DNA of 39,679 nt from Mycobacterium sp. KBS0706 (GCF_005938675.2 NZ_VCCH02000077.1:1-39679), one strand, 5' to 3'. Numbered from the stretch's first letter, positions 8,973 to 16,674 are shown. Translations and numbers: made by a program. The notes: generated by a model not told the origin, from the letters alone.

Positions 8973-9700
8973 TGGAAGACATATTGCTGTCCGGCCGCCC
9001 GATCCTGGTGATCGGTGCCCATGCCTTCGATGCCGAGGTGATGGCCGGCCCGCTGGCCGCAGCGGCAGCCGCCCGCGGTGCCACGGTCACCTTCCTGCAT
9101 CTGTCGCTGGGCGAGCAGGGACACAGCGAGCTGCCGCCGGACCAGTATGCCGAGCAGAAGCGGCAGGAGGCCGCGGCCGCTGCGGCAGTCCTGGGCGTCC
9201 GCTGGCAGACGCTCGACCTCCCTGACGCCTTTGTCCCGGACGACGACGCGACCGCGCTTCGCGTCTGCGACGTGGTCCGCGAGGTCCGGCCGGAGGTGGT
9301 GATCGGCCACTGGCACGGCAGCTGGCACAAGGACCACCGGGCGGCCCACCGACTGGCGACGACAGGCGTGTTCTTCGCCGGCCTGCCGACGCTCGTCCGC
9401 CAGGCACCGGCGCACGACGTACGGCACATCCTGTTCGGCGAGAACTGGGAGGACGATGAAGGCTTTCGCCCCGAGCACCTGGTCGACGTCACGCCCGGGT
9501 TCGATCTCTGGCGCGCGGCGGTCGCCGAGTACGCGCTCGGCCGTGGCCTCGGCTCCTTTCCCTATGTCGACTACTACAGCGCGCTCTACCGGATGCGGGG
9601 CTGCCTGCGCGGCACGACCTATGCCCAAGGCTTTGCCTCGGCCTCGCTGTCATGGGCGGCCAATGCGGGGCAGTTTCTGCCGCCGCGCCCCTCGACCTGA
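8972..9700 (+). CDS. PIG-L/LmbE-family deacetylase-like protein with altered active site
   Basis: 242-residue protein of the PIG-L/LmbE fold, whose members remove N-acetyl groups from GlcNAc-type sugars using zinc. The N-terminal motif, normally AHPDDE, reads AHAFDAE (16-22). His17 and Asp20 match the zinc ligands, but the catalytic-base Asp is replaced by Phe19. The distal ligand region has GHWHGSWHKDHRAAH, with HKDH at 119-122 standing for the usual HPDH. Last gene of the operon, joined to the permease by TGATG. It may deacylate the imported sugar, or may have become a non-classical hydrolase or binding protein. Related proteins sharing the AHAFDAE form may constitute their own subfamily (inference). 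Confidence 0.8.
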   Translation: MEDILLSGRPILVIGAHAFDAEVMAGPLAAAAAARGATVTFLHLSLGEQGHSELPPDQYAEQKRQEAAAAAAVLGVRWQTLDLPDAFVPDDDATALRVCDVVREVRPEVVIGHWHGSWHKDHRAAHRLATTGVFFAGLPTLVRQAPAHDVRHILFGENWEDDEGFRPEHLVDVTPGFDLWRAAVAEYALGRGLGSFPYVDYYSALYRMRGCLRGTTYAQGFASASLSWAANAGQFLPPRPST

Positions 9701-9955
9701 TGAGCAGCCGCTTGACGAGGAGCCGGCGAGATACGAAGCGGAACTGAAGGTTGGTTTGGCCGACGGATCTGACGCTGACTCGCACGCCAGAGAGCGGCTT
9801 CCAATATCAGGCGCATTCAATCGGTGATCGAGAGAGTCTGGTTGCGCGGGCAATTGTGAAGTCGCTGTGAGTTGGCCGGCAATGGCGCCCCCCGGTCACC
9901 ATCGAGGCCGGGTGGGGAGTCTCTGCCGGCGGGTATCGGAGACCTAAGGAGGGGC
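9701..9955. other. Gap after sugar operon; no gene seen
   Basis: About 250 bp without a supported gene. No terminator-like hairpin is obvious right after the deacetylase stop. It contains a probable ribosome binding site near its right end (AAGGAGG at 9945-9951) that serves the short ORF at 9956. The rest could be mobile-element debris, but no transposase motif is readable. Confidence 0.45.
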
Positions 9956-9977
9956 ATGGCGCCAACCTGGCGCCATG
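9955..9977. repeat. Perfect 10-bp hairpin over a start codon
   Basis: CATGGCGCCA and TGGCGCCATG are perfect complements separated by ACC. A degenerate third copy of the arm (ATGGTGCCATG) follows at about 9987-9997. The hairpin encloses the ATG of the short ORF at 9956, so it could control its translation or be part of a former element end. Confidence 0.6.
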
Positions 9978-10024
9978 TTTCGCGCAATGGTGCCATGAAA
10001 AAGGATGTGCAGACAGCGACTTAG
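9956..10024 (+). CDS. Candidate 22-residue small ORF or leader peptide
   Basis: ATG preceded at 3-nt spacing by AAGGAGGGGC, one of the strongest Shine-Dalgarno matches in the window. The 22-codon product (MAPTWRHVSRNGAMKKDVQT then AT) is basic and has no family I recognise. The stop codon is followed at once by a rho-independent-type terminator. RBS, ORF and terminator together look like a small transcription unit or leader, but no clear promoter is visible and coding may be fortuitous. Confidence 0.3.
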   Translation: MAPTWRHVSRNGAMKKDVQTAT

Positions 10025-10053
10025 GCGCCGGCGTGTGCCGGTGCTTTAATCTT
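10025..10053 (+). terminator. Rho-independent-type terminator
   Basis: An 8-bp stem (GCGCCGGC with GCCGGTGC, one G-T pair) closes a GTGT loop and is followed by TTTAATCTT. It lies immediately after the stop of the 22-codon ORF and upstream of the truncated CBS gene, which it would insulate from upstream transcription. Confidence 0.6.
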
Positions 10054-10065
10054 GCCCTACCGCCG

Positions 10066-10092
10066 TCTCTCTCTCTCTCTCTCTCTCTCTCT
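10066..10092 (+). repeat. Dinucleotide tract (TC)13
   Basis: An uninterrupted run of thirteen TC units plus one T directly abuts the first codons of the CBS/BON reading frame. Such long dinucleotide runs are rare in GC-rich bacterial DNA and are prone to slippage. In the frame that starts at TTG 10052, adding one unit or removing two would join it to the CBS frame. Confidence 0.95.
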
Positions 10093-10751
10093 TGGCGGCG
10101 ATCCGGATCATGCTCGGGCGCGGGATCAGCGGCCTGCCCGTCGTCGACGAGGAGGGAGACCTGGTCGGCATGATCACCGAAGGCGACCTGCTTCGCCGGG
10201 TCGAGATGCGCACCGAGAAGCGACGTCCCGACTGGTTGGCCTTCTTTACCGGCACCGACCGGCTGGCACGCGAATACGTCCAGTCGCACAGCCGCAACGT
10301 CGCGGACGTGATGACGCGGGACGTGGTCTCGGTCTCCGAAGACGCCCCGCTGGAAGAAATCGTGGAGCTGATGATCGGCCGGCGGATCAAACGCGTGCCG
10401 GTTGTGCGTGGCACCAAGCTGGTCGGCATCGTCACTCGTGCCAACCTGCTGCATCTCCTGGCCGAACTGCTGGATGTCCGGGCCGAGAGCGGCAATGACG
10501 ACAAGGCGATCCCTGAGCGGATCTTCGCCGAGCTGAGCGAACAGCTCTGGGCCCGGGTCGAAGGGATGCGGGTCGATGTGCAGCATGGGGAGGCGACGCT
10601 CACTGGCGTCATCACCCACGAGTGGGTCCGCGATGCCCTCCGCGTAGCCGTGGAAAACGTGCCCGGGGTGGAGGGGGTCAAGGACGACATGCTCCTGCTC
10701 GAGCCTTTCACCGGCACGATCCTTGATCCCGCTCTCCAGCGACGGCTTTGA
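10092..10751 (+). pseudogene. CBS-pair + BON domain protein, 5'-truncated
   Basis: The frame encodes the back half of a first CBS motif (MLGRGISGLPVVDEEGDLVG), the linker, a full second CBS motif (VADVMTRDVVSVSEDAPLEE through RRIKRVPVVRGTKLVGIVTR) and a C-terminal BON domain (about 145-205). Proteins of this type usually begin about 25-30 residues earlier with an xxDVMT segment. Here that part is missing and is replaced by the TC tract, and an in-frame stop lies at 10047. Starts available are TTG 10092 and ATG 10110, neither with a good ribosome binding site. CBS pairs bind adenosyl nucleotides; BON domains attach to membranes or phospholipids. Probably a decayed gene, though a shortened protein is possible. 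Confidence 0.7.
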
Positions 10752-10809
10752 ACGCAGCGGCGCGCGATCGAAGACGTCGGGAACTGGCCGGGCCCGATTG
10801 CGGTGGCCG

Positions 10810-10949
10810 TCAGGGCACTGCGGTGCCGAAGAGGGGCCCGAGCCCGAAGCCGACCAGGTAGGCCAGCGCGGCCGCCATCCTCGGCGAGCGCGGGCTGGCG
10901 GAGAGCCCGTACTCCTCCGCCAGCATGGTGCGGATCTCCAGGTCAACAT
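10810..10949 (-). pseudogene. C-terminal remnant of a VIT/CCC1-type transporter
   Basis: On the minus strand a short open stretch reads DLEIRTMLAEEYGLSASPRS then PRMAAALAYLVGFGLGPLFG before a stop. This resembles the C-terminal part of VIT1/CCC1-family membrane proteins (acidic E-x-x-M-L-x-E-E-Y-G-L, then PRSP and a final hydrophobic helix). No upstream part of the gene is present; the match stops near the start of the plus-strand peroxiredoxin remnant. The call rests on pattern memory only. Confidence 0.4.
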
Positions 10950-11139
10950 CGATCAGCGTGCGGCGCTGGCGGAGCAGGCGAAGCATGCCGCCTACGTGAA
11001 GGCCGGCGACATCATCGCCGATTTCCAGGTGCCGGAGGTCGATGGCGCGCTTCTCTCGCTCCGCATGTTGCTGACATCCGGGCCTGAATGGCTCACAAAA
11101 GCCACGCCTGGAGATAGGGTGCCGTGCGCGCGGAACTGA
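10935..11139 (+). pseudogene. Internal remnant of an AhpC/TSA-type peroxiredoxin-like gene
   Basis: The frame reads ALAEQAKHAAYVKAGDIIAD then FQVPEVDGALLSLRMLLTSG, matching the segment of peroxiredoxin-like proteins that immediately precedes the catalytic thiol motif (GD-x-APDF-x-LP-x-x-x-G-x-x-x-SL-x-x-LL-x-x-GP). Similarity ends at about 11085, before the redox Cys region, and the frame then runs to a stop at 11139. There is no start codon with a credible ribosome binding site. This is a fragment, not a functional enzyme. Confidence 0.55.
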
Positions 11140-11172
11140 TTGGCGGGTGCTCCAATGTCCGTCTCGGGCAGG

Positions 11173-11191
11173 TACAGTATAGTCGTGTATG
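11173..11191 (+). promoter_or_regulatory. 19-bp element shared with the dipeptidase promoter (copy 1)
   Basis: TACAGTATAGTCGTGTATG lies 105 bp before the binding-protein start. It matches 16 of 19 positions of the element at 17827-17845 on the minus strand (consensus TACMGTAYAGTCGTGTWTG). A -10-like TATAGT is at 11178-11183 within it. Either a shared regulator site or a promoter core. Confidence 0.55.
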
Positions 11192-11198
11192 GAACCAC

Positions 11199-11226
11199 GA
11201 CGGCGGACGCGTCATCATTCGCCGTC
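11199..11226 (+). other. Leader hairpin before binding-protein gene
   Basis: GACGGCG and CGCCGTC form a perfect 7-bp stem around a 14-nt loop in the probable 5' leader. No T-run follows. Role unknown. Confidence 0.3.
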
Positions 11227-11295
11227 GGAGGGGCGATCCGATCCGCCGCAACGCCGGCCCTCCTTCGTAAATGAACAAACAGGGAGCAACAGGCG

Positions 11296-12858
11296 ATGAT
11301 CAAGATGACGGAGATGGACCGCCGGCAATTCCTGCTGGCGACGGCAGCGGCCAGCGCCCTGACGGCGCTGGGAGGCATCCCCGCACAGGCGCAGGCGCCG
11401 AAGGTGCTGCGGATCCGGTCCTATTCGGACCTGCAGGTGCTTGACCCTGCCTATCGGCTGGCGGCGCCGGAGGACGACATCTTCCGCAGCGTGCTGCCGG
11501 CGCTGATCACCTACAAGAGCGGCGGTGACAAGTGGGAGTGGAAGCTGGACGCGGCGGAATCGATCGAGCAGGTCGACGACACCCATATCCGCTTCAAGCT
11601 GCGGCCGGGCTGGACCTGGTCCGGAGGCTTCGGCGAACTGACAGCCGAGGACGTCAAATTCTCGTTCGAGCGTATCGCCGACCCCGCCAACAAATCACCC
11701 TATCAGAGCGATTGGGCGGCACTGGACCATGTCGAGATCACCGACGCCCATTCCGGGGTGATCGTGCTGAAGGAGTATTTCGCGCCGCTCTGGTCGACCA
11801 CCCTGCCCACCGGGTCGGGCCGCATCGTCTCGAAGAAGGCGGTCGAGGCGCTGCCGGACAAGAAGTTCACCACCACGATCCCGGCCGGCTGCGGCCCCTA
11901 CCTCCTCAAGGAATGGCAGCCCAAGCAGCGAACGACGTTGGTCCGCAATCCGGACTACAAGGGGTCGGCGCCTTATTTCGATGAGATCCATATTCTGCCG
12001 ATCGAGGACGAGAAGGCGGCCGAGGTTGCCTTTGATGCCCGCGAACTCGACTTCACCCAGATCGGCCTTGGCACCCTGGCGGGCTATAAAGGCCAGGCGC
12101 CAGCCGGCACCGCGTTGGTCAACAAGCCATCCCTGGCCTTCATCTGGCTCGGCATGAATGTCGAGAACGAGATCCTGAAGAACGAAAAAGTCCGCAAGGC
12201 GATCCAGCGGGCGGTCGACGTCGATTCCGTGCTCGACGCCGCCTATTACGGCGAAGCTGCACGGTCGACCGGCATCGTCGCACCCGGCCTGATCGGCCAT
12301 CGGGACGCCAATCTGAGCAAGTTCGACCCGGAGGCGTCGCGGGCGCTGCTGGCCGAGGCGGGGGCCAGCGATCTGCACCTCACCGTCCACCTGCAGAACA
12401 AGACCGATTATCTCGCCATGGCCCAGGTGCTGCAGGCCAATCTCGCCGATGTCGGCATCACGGTGGAACTGGTGCCACTGGATTCCGGCAGCTTCTGGAC
12501 ACTGGGTGACCAGAGCGCCGGCGACAGCTGGAAGAGCATCCAACTGATCATCAGCCGGTTCTCGATGAACCCGGACCCGGCCTGGGCGACCGAATGGTTC
12601 ACCCCGGAGCAGATCGGTGTCTGGAACTGGGAGCGCTGGAACAGCGCTGAGTTCGGCCAGCTCGACAAGGACGGGGTGAAGGAGCGCGATGTGGCCAAGC
12701 GCGACACGCTCTACAAGCACATGCAGGATCTGATGGAGGACAGCGGTGCCTATCTGTTCCTGACGCACGGTGCCGCTGCGTTCATCCACCGGTCGCAGCT
12801 CCGGCCGGGACTTTGGCCGGACGGCAAGCCCGCCTTCCACGAATTCACCGAGGCGTGA
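11296..12858 (+). CDS. Peptide/nickel-type ABC substrate-binding protein (family 5), Tat-exported
   Basis: Periplasmic binding protein of 520 residues, the usual size for SBP family 5 (dipeptide, oligopeptide, opine and related ligands). The N-terminus carries a twin-arginine-like signal, MDRRQFLLATAAASALTALG, with a likely cut after AQA near residue 35. The mature part has the conserved LRIRSYSDLQVLDPAY opening and FKLRPGWTWSGG-LTAEDVKFSFERI (about 97-125), a family hallmark. An AGGGAGCAACAGGCG sequence precedes the ATG. The gene faces the oppositely oriented dipeptidase/permease/ATPase operon that lacks a binding protein of its own, so they almost certainly form one importer. ATG 11308 is an alternative start. 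Confidence 0.92.
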   Translation: MIKMTEMDRRQFLLATAAASALTALGGIPAQAQAPKVLRIRSYSDLQVLDPAYRLAAPEDDIFRSVLPALITYKSGGDKWEWKLDAAESIEQVDDTHIRFKLRPGWTWSGGFGELTAEDVKFSFERIADPANKSPYQSDWAALDHVEITDAHSGVIVLKEYFAPLWSTTLPTGSGRIVSKKAVEALPDKKFTTTIPAGCGPYLLKEWQPKQRTTLVRNPDYKGSAPYFDEIHILPIEDEKAAEVAFDARELDFTQIGLGTLAGYKGQAPAGTALVNKPSLAFIWLGMNVENEILKNEKVRKAIQRAVDVDSVLDAAYYGEAARSTGIVAPGLIGHRDANLSKFDPEASRALLAEAGASDLHLTVHLQNKTDYLAMAQVLQANLADVGITVELVPLDSGSFWTLGDQSAGDSWKSIQLIISRFSMNPDPAWATEWFTPEQIGVWNWERWNSAEFGQLDKDGVKERDVAKRDTLYKHMQDLMEDSGAYLFLTHGAAAFIHRSQLRPGLWPDGKPAFHEFTEA

Positions 12859-12868
12859 GGCCGGTCAT

Positions 12869-12894
12869 CGGCCCTTCTCAAGCGAGAGGGGCCG
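12869..12894. terminator. Bidirectional hairpin between convergent genes
   Basis: An 11-bp stem (CGGCCCTTCTC with GAGAGGGGCCG, one T-G pair) with an AAGC loop lies between the binding-protein stop (12858) and the ATPase gene, overlapping the ATPase stop codon. No T-run follows on either strand, so termination may need Rho or the hairpin may simply protect 3' ends. Confidence 0.55.
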
Positions 12895-13879
12895 GTCGAT
12901 CCAAGGGAAAATGGCAGCGGATCTCGCGGCCGCCGCCATGGTCGTGCAGGGTCGGGGCCTCCGCGGCACAGCGCGGCTGGGCGAAGGGGCAGCGGGTGCG
13001 GAACTCGCATCCCTGCGGCCTGCGAGCCAGGCTCGGAACCTCCCCCTCCAGCACGATCTCCGCCCGCCGCCGCGTCGGGTCGGGATCGGGCTGGGCTGCA
13101 AGCAGCGCCGCGGTGTAGGGATGGGCCGGCCGGGCATAGATCGCGGCGGTCGGGCCGCGCTCCACGATCCGGCCGAGATACATGATCGCGATCTCGTCCG
13201 CGATGTGGCGGACAAGGGCGAGGTTGTGGCTGATGATCAGATAGGTCAGGCCCAGGTCGCGCTGCAGGTCGCCGAGCAGGTTGATCACCTCGCCCTGGAC
13301 GGAGACGTCGAGTCCGGCAGTCGGTTCGTCCGCCACGACGAGCTTCGGCGACAGGGCCAGCGCCCGTGCGACGCCGACCCGACGCGCCTGGCCGCCGCTC
13401 AGCTCATGCGGGTAGCGCCCGGCGAATCCGGCTGGCAGGCCGACCAGGTCGAGCAGCCGCGCCGCCTCCCGCCGCGGATCGGCATCTCGGATGCGGTGGA
13501 TGATGAAAGGTTCGCCGATCAGCGACTGCACGTTCATCCGCGGGCTCAGCGAGGCGACCGGGTCCTGGAACATGAAGGCAGCTTCGCGCCGGAACAGCGC
13601 GGGCGCATGCCGCGCGCCGGCCGCGAGCTCGACCCCGTCGAAGCGCACCCGTCCGGCGTGGGAGCGGGTCAGGCCCAGCGCGGCGCGCGCCAGCGTGGTC
13701 TTGCCGGATCCGCTCTCGCCGACCAGCGCCAGGGTCCGTCCGGCCGCGACAGCGAGGGACACGTCGAGCACCGCGTCGATGAAGCGGTTTTGCAGCCCCG
13801 CGAGCCGCGCCAGGAGCGGTCCGGCGATCCGGAACCGCACGCCCAGGCCGTCGATGGCGAGCAGCGGGGCGCCGGTCAT
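12878..13879 (-). CDS. Oligopeptide-type ABC transporter ATPase (OppF/DppF-like)
   Basis: Cytoplasmic ATPase of 333 residues. Walker A GESGSGKT at about 54-61, Q-loop FMFQDPVASLSP, signature LSGGQARR, Walker B LVVADEPTAGLD and switch His in IISHN are all intact. The C-terminus has the Opp/Dpp extension with HPYTAALLAAQPDPDP and the Cys-rich GCEFRTRCPFAQPRC. The start chosen (ATG at 13879, MTGAPLLAIDGLGV) overlaps the stop of the upstream ATPase by 4 bp; the open frame extends further but without homology. Last gene of the minus-strand operon. Confidence 0.92.
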   Translation of the reverse strand: MTGAPLLAIDGLGVRFRIAGPLLARLAGLQNRFIDAVLDVSLAVAAGRTLALVGESGSGKTTLARAALGLTRSHAGRVRFDGVELAAGARHAPALFRREAAFMFQDPVASLSPRMNVQSLIGEPFIIHRIRDADPRREAARLLDLVGLPAGFAGRYPHELSGGQARRVGVARALALSPKLVVADEPTAGLDVSVQGEVINLLGDLQRDLGLTYLIISHNLALVRHIADEIAIMYLGRIVERGPTAAIYARPAHPYTAALLAAQPDPDPTRRRAEIVLEGEVPSLARRPQGCEFRTRCPFAQPRCAAEAPTLHDHGGGREIRCHFPLDRPAPLA

Positions 13880-14859
13880 GCGCCCTCGCCGGCGAAATGG
13901 CAGCGCGCGCGCCGCGTTGCGGAGACGGCGTTCCAACTCGGTGCCTCCACCCGGCAACGATCTTCGGCGCGCGGGCAGCGAGGGTGGAAAACGCAGCCGG
14001 ATGGCGGCTGCACCAGGTCCGGCAAGTCGCCCGGAATCGTCGGCAGCGTCCGGCTGACCACGTCGATCCGCGCCGGGTCGCAATCGAGCAGCATCCTCGT
14101 GTAGGGGTGGCGCGGAGTGTGGAACACGTCGAGGACCGTGCCTTCCTCGACAACCTCGCCGGCGTAGAGGATGACCACCCGGTCGCAGAGCTCGGCGACC
14201 AGGCCGAGATCATGCGAGACAAACAGGATTGCGCCGTCGATTTCGCGTCGCAGCCGGCGCAGCAGATGGACGATCTGCGCCTGCAGCGTGACATCGAGCG
14301 CGGTCGTCGGCTCATCCGCGATCAGCAGCGCCGGGTTCATCAGCAGGGCCATGGCGATGGCGATGCGCTGCCGCATCCCGCCGGAGAATTCGTGCGGATG
14401 AGAGGCCAGCCGCTGCGCGGCGTCGGGGATGCCGACCCGTTCCAGCGCCGCCAGGACCCGGGCCCGCTTGCCGGTGCGGGACAGCGTCGCGTCCCGGTAC
14501 TGGATGTCGATCATCTGCGACCCGATCGACAGCACCGGATTCAGCGACGTCATCGGGTCCTGGAACACCATGGCGACGGTCTGGCCGCGCAGTTTCCGCA
14601 ATCCGGCCGGCGGCAGCGACAATACGTCCTGGCCGCAGACGGCGACCGTGCCGGAGCGGATCTCGGCATTGGCGGGCAGGAGCCGGGTCGCGGCGAGGGC
14701 GAGGGTCGACTTGCCCGAGCCGCTTTCACCGACCAGCCCGACGATCTCGCCACGGCGTGCGGTCAGGTCGACCCGGCGCAGCGCCTGCACCGCGCCGGCG
14801 GGGCTGTGGAAGGCGACCGAGAGGTCGCGGATCTCCAGGACCGGATCGGTGCCGGTCAT
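13876..14859 (-). CDS. Oligopeptide-type ABC transporter ATPase (OppD/DppD-like)
   Basis: First ATPase of the heterodimeric pair, 327 residues. Walker A GESGSGKS at about 44-51, Q-loop MVFQDPMTSLNP, signature FSGGMRQR, Walker B LLIADEPTTALD and switch His in FVSHD are intact. The C-terminal Opp/Dpp domain ends with GCVFHPRCPRAEDRC. ATG 14859 overlaps the stop of the upstream permease (ATGA); the longer open frame upstream lies inside that permease. With the next gene it powers the permeases encoded just upstream. Confidence 0.93.
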   Translation of the reverse strand: MTGTDPVLEIRDLSVAFHSPAGAVQALRRVDLTARRGEIVGLVGESGSGKSTLALAATRLLPANAEIRSGTVAVCGQDVLSLPPAGLRKLRGQTVAMVFQDPMTSLNPVLSIGSQMIDIQYRDATLSRTGKRARVLAALERVGIPDAAQRLASHPHEFSGGMRQRIAIAMALLMNPALLIADEPTTALDVTLQAQIVHLLRRLRREIDGAILFVSHDLGLVAELCDRVVILYAGEVVEEGTVLDVFHTPRHPYTRMLLDCDPARIDVVSRTLPTIPGDLPDLVQPPSGCVFHPRCPRAEDRCRVEAPSWNAVSATRRARCHFAGEGA

Positions 14860-15755
14860 CGCCGGCTCCGCAGCCGGGGGTCGAGCAGGTCGCGCAGCGC
14901 CTCGCCGAGGAAGGTGAAGCCCAGCGTTGCCAGGATCAGAGGAATGCCGCCGCTGACCACGATCCATGGCGCCTCGCGGATGAAGGAATAGCCTTCGTTC
15001 AGGATCCGGCCCCAACTCGGCGCTGGCGGCGGCACGCCCAGGCCCAGGAAGGTCAGCCCGGCCTCGAGCGTGATCACCACCGGGATGTCCATGCTGGCGA
15101 GGATCAGGAGCGGCCCGACGACGTTGGGCAGGATGTGCCGCAGCAGGATCCGTGGCGTGCCGGCCCCGAGCGAACGTTCGGCCAGGACGAATTCGGCCGT
15201 CTTCAGCGACAGGGTCGATGTCCGCACCAACCGCGCATAGGTCGGAAAGGTGGTGACCACGATCACCAGCAGGACGCTGGCCGAGCTCGGCCCCAGGACG
15301 GTGATCACGGCCAGCGCCAGCATGACTCGCGGAAAGGCGTTCACCGTGTCGAACAGCAGGACGAACAGGCTGTCGGCCCAGCGCGGCCCGTAGCCGGCGA
15401 TCAGGCCCAGGGTCAGCCCCAGCAGCACCGACAGGCCGGTGGCGACGGATGCGAAGTAGAGGGCGATGCGGCTGCCTTCGACCACGCGCGAGAACACGTC
15501 GCGCCCGAGATTGTCGGTGCCGAAGAGGTGCAGGAGGGAAGGGGGCAGGAAACGGTCCCGGACCGCGATCTTGAACGGATCGTAGGGGGTGATCCAGCCG
15601 GCGAACAGGCCGCAGGCCAGCAACAGCAGCACCAGCACCAGCCCGGCCAGGCCGAGCGGGTCGCCGAGCAGGCGTCTCGACAGGGACGGGCCGCCGACCG
15701 CGCCGGTCCGAACCGGCGGGGGCGCAGCCTCAGAGACCGGCTCGGACACGGGCAT
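14856..15755 (-). CDS. Dipeptide-type ABC transporter permease (DppC-like)
   Basis: Inner-membrane permease of 299 residues. It has the DppC-type Pro-rich cytoplasmic N-terminus, a first membrane segment (GLAGLVLVLLLLACGLFAGW) and the FGTDNLGRDVFSRV motif typical of the family at about 75-90. The EAA-like loop (ERSLGAGTPRILLRHILPNV) is in the C-terminal half. The start chosen, ATG 15755, overlaps the end of the partner permease by 26 bp; starts a few codons downstream are also possible. Confidence 0.9.
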   Translation of the reverse strand: MPVSEPVSEAAPPPVRTGAVGGPSLSRRLLGDPLGLAGLVLVLLLLACGLFAGWITPYDPFKIAVRDRFLPPSLLHLFGTDNLGRDVFSRVVEGSRIALYFASVATGLSVLLGLTLGLIAGYGPRWADSLFVLLFDTVNAFPRVMLALAVITVLGPSSASVLLVIVVTTFPTYARLVRTSTLSLKTAEFVLAERSLGAGTPRILLRHILPNVVGPLLILASMDIPVVITLEAGLTFLGLGVPPPAPSWGRILNEGYSFIREAPWIVVSGGIPLILATLGFTFLGEALRDLLDPRLRSRR

Positions 15756-16674
15756 CGAGAAGCGCCACCAGGAGGTCGGCGAGGAGGTTGAACAGGGCGA
15801 AGAGAAAGACGGTGACCAGCACCGCACCCATGACCACGGGGTAGTTGCGGGTCTGGGCCGCGCCGAACACCAGAGAGCCGATGCCGGGGCGGTTGAACAC
15901 GACCTCGGCGAAGACGGCGGAGGACAGCAGGCTGCCGATGCCGATGCCGATCAACGTCACCGTCGGGAGGATGGCGATGCGCAGCGCATAGCGGTAGACG
16001 ATCGTCCGCTCCCTGAGGCCGAAGGCCCGGGCGGTGCGGATGTGGTTCTCTCCCATCACCTCCAGCATCGAGGCGCGCACCAGACGCGCGAGATAGCCGA
16101 CCCAGCCGAGGCCGACCGCGAAGGCCGGAAGGATCAGGTGCAGCAACTGGTCTCCGGGATCGCCCGCATTGCCGGCGCCGATTGCAGGAAGCCACTGCAG
16201 GGCGACGGCGAAGATCAGGAGCCCGTAGATGGCGACGACGAAGGACGGCATCGAGATGGTGGCGACCGAGACCACGCCGACCAGCCGGTCAACCAGCGTC
16301 CCGCGCCGTACCGCGGACAGGCAGCCGAGCGGGATACCGAGCACGACCGCCCAGCCGAGGCCGGCCAGCGCCAGCGCCAGCGTGTGCGGCAGGGCTTCCA
16401 TGACGATGGTGGCGACGCTGCGGTTGCTCATCACGTCGACGCCGAGATCGCCGCGCAGGGTGTTGCCGAAGAAATACAGGACCTGCAGGACGAGCGGCTG
16501 GTCGAGGCCCATGCGGGCACGCAGCGCCGCCTTCATCGCGTCGCTCGCCCGTGGCCCCAGCGCGATGCTCGCGGGATCGCCCGGGATGACATAGACCGCG
16601 CAGAACAGGATCGTGAGCGCGAGCACGCAGATCAGCAGGGCGAGGCCGAGGCGCTGCAGCGCGTACCAGATCAC
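15730..16674 (-). CDS. Dipeptide-type ABC transporter permease (DppB-like)
   Basis: Inner-membrane permease of 314 residues with the DppB-type N-terminus (QRLGLALLICVLALTILF then a VIPGDPA loop at about 30-36). The periplasmic LRARMGLDQPLVLQ segment, LGDLG-like RGDLGVD, and EAA loop NHIRTARAFGLRERTIVYRY at about 200-219 are present. It follows the dipeptidase gene by 88 bp on the minus strand and is translationally linked to DppC. Confidence 0.93.
   Translation of the reverse strand: MIWYALQRLGLALLICVLALTILFCAVYVIPGDPASIALGPRASDAMKAALRARMGLDQPLVLQVLYFFGNTLRGDLGVDVMSNRSVATIVMEALPHTLALALAGLGWAVVLGIPLGCLSAVRRGTLVDRLVGVVSVATISMPSFVVAIYGLLIFAVALQWLPAIGAGNAGDPGDQLLHLILPAFAVGLGWVGYLARLVRASMLEVMGENHIRTARAFGLRERTIVYRYALRIAILPTVTLIGIGIGSLLSSAVFAEVVFNRPGIGSLVFGAAQTRNYPVVMGAVLVTVFLFALFNLLADLLVALLDARVRAGL

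Noticed and set aside
9830..10020. End of an insertion sequence
   Set aside because: The inverted repeats hint at it, but no transposase fragment, target duplication or partner end is visible, so it was only mentioned as possible debris.
10052..10498. 148-codon frame starting at TTG 10052
   Set aside because: After the TC tract it runs out of frame with the CBS/BON domains and shows only Arg/Ala/Gly-rich shadow sequence. It matters only if the tract slips.
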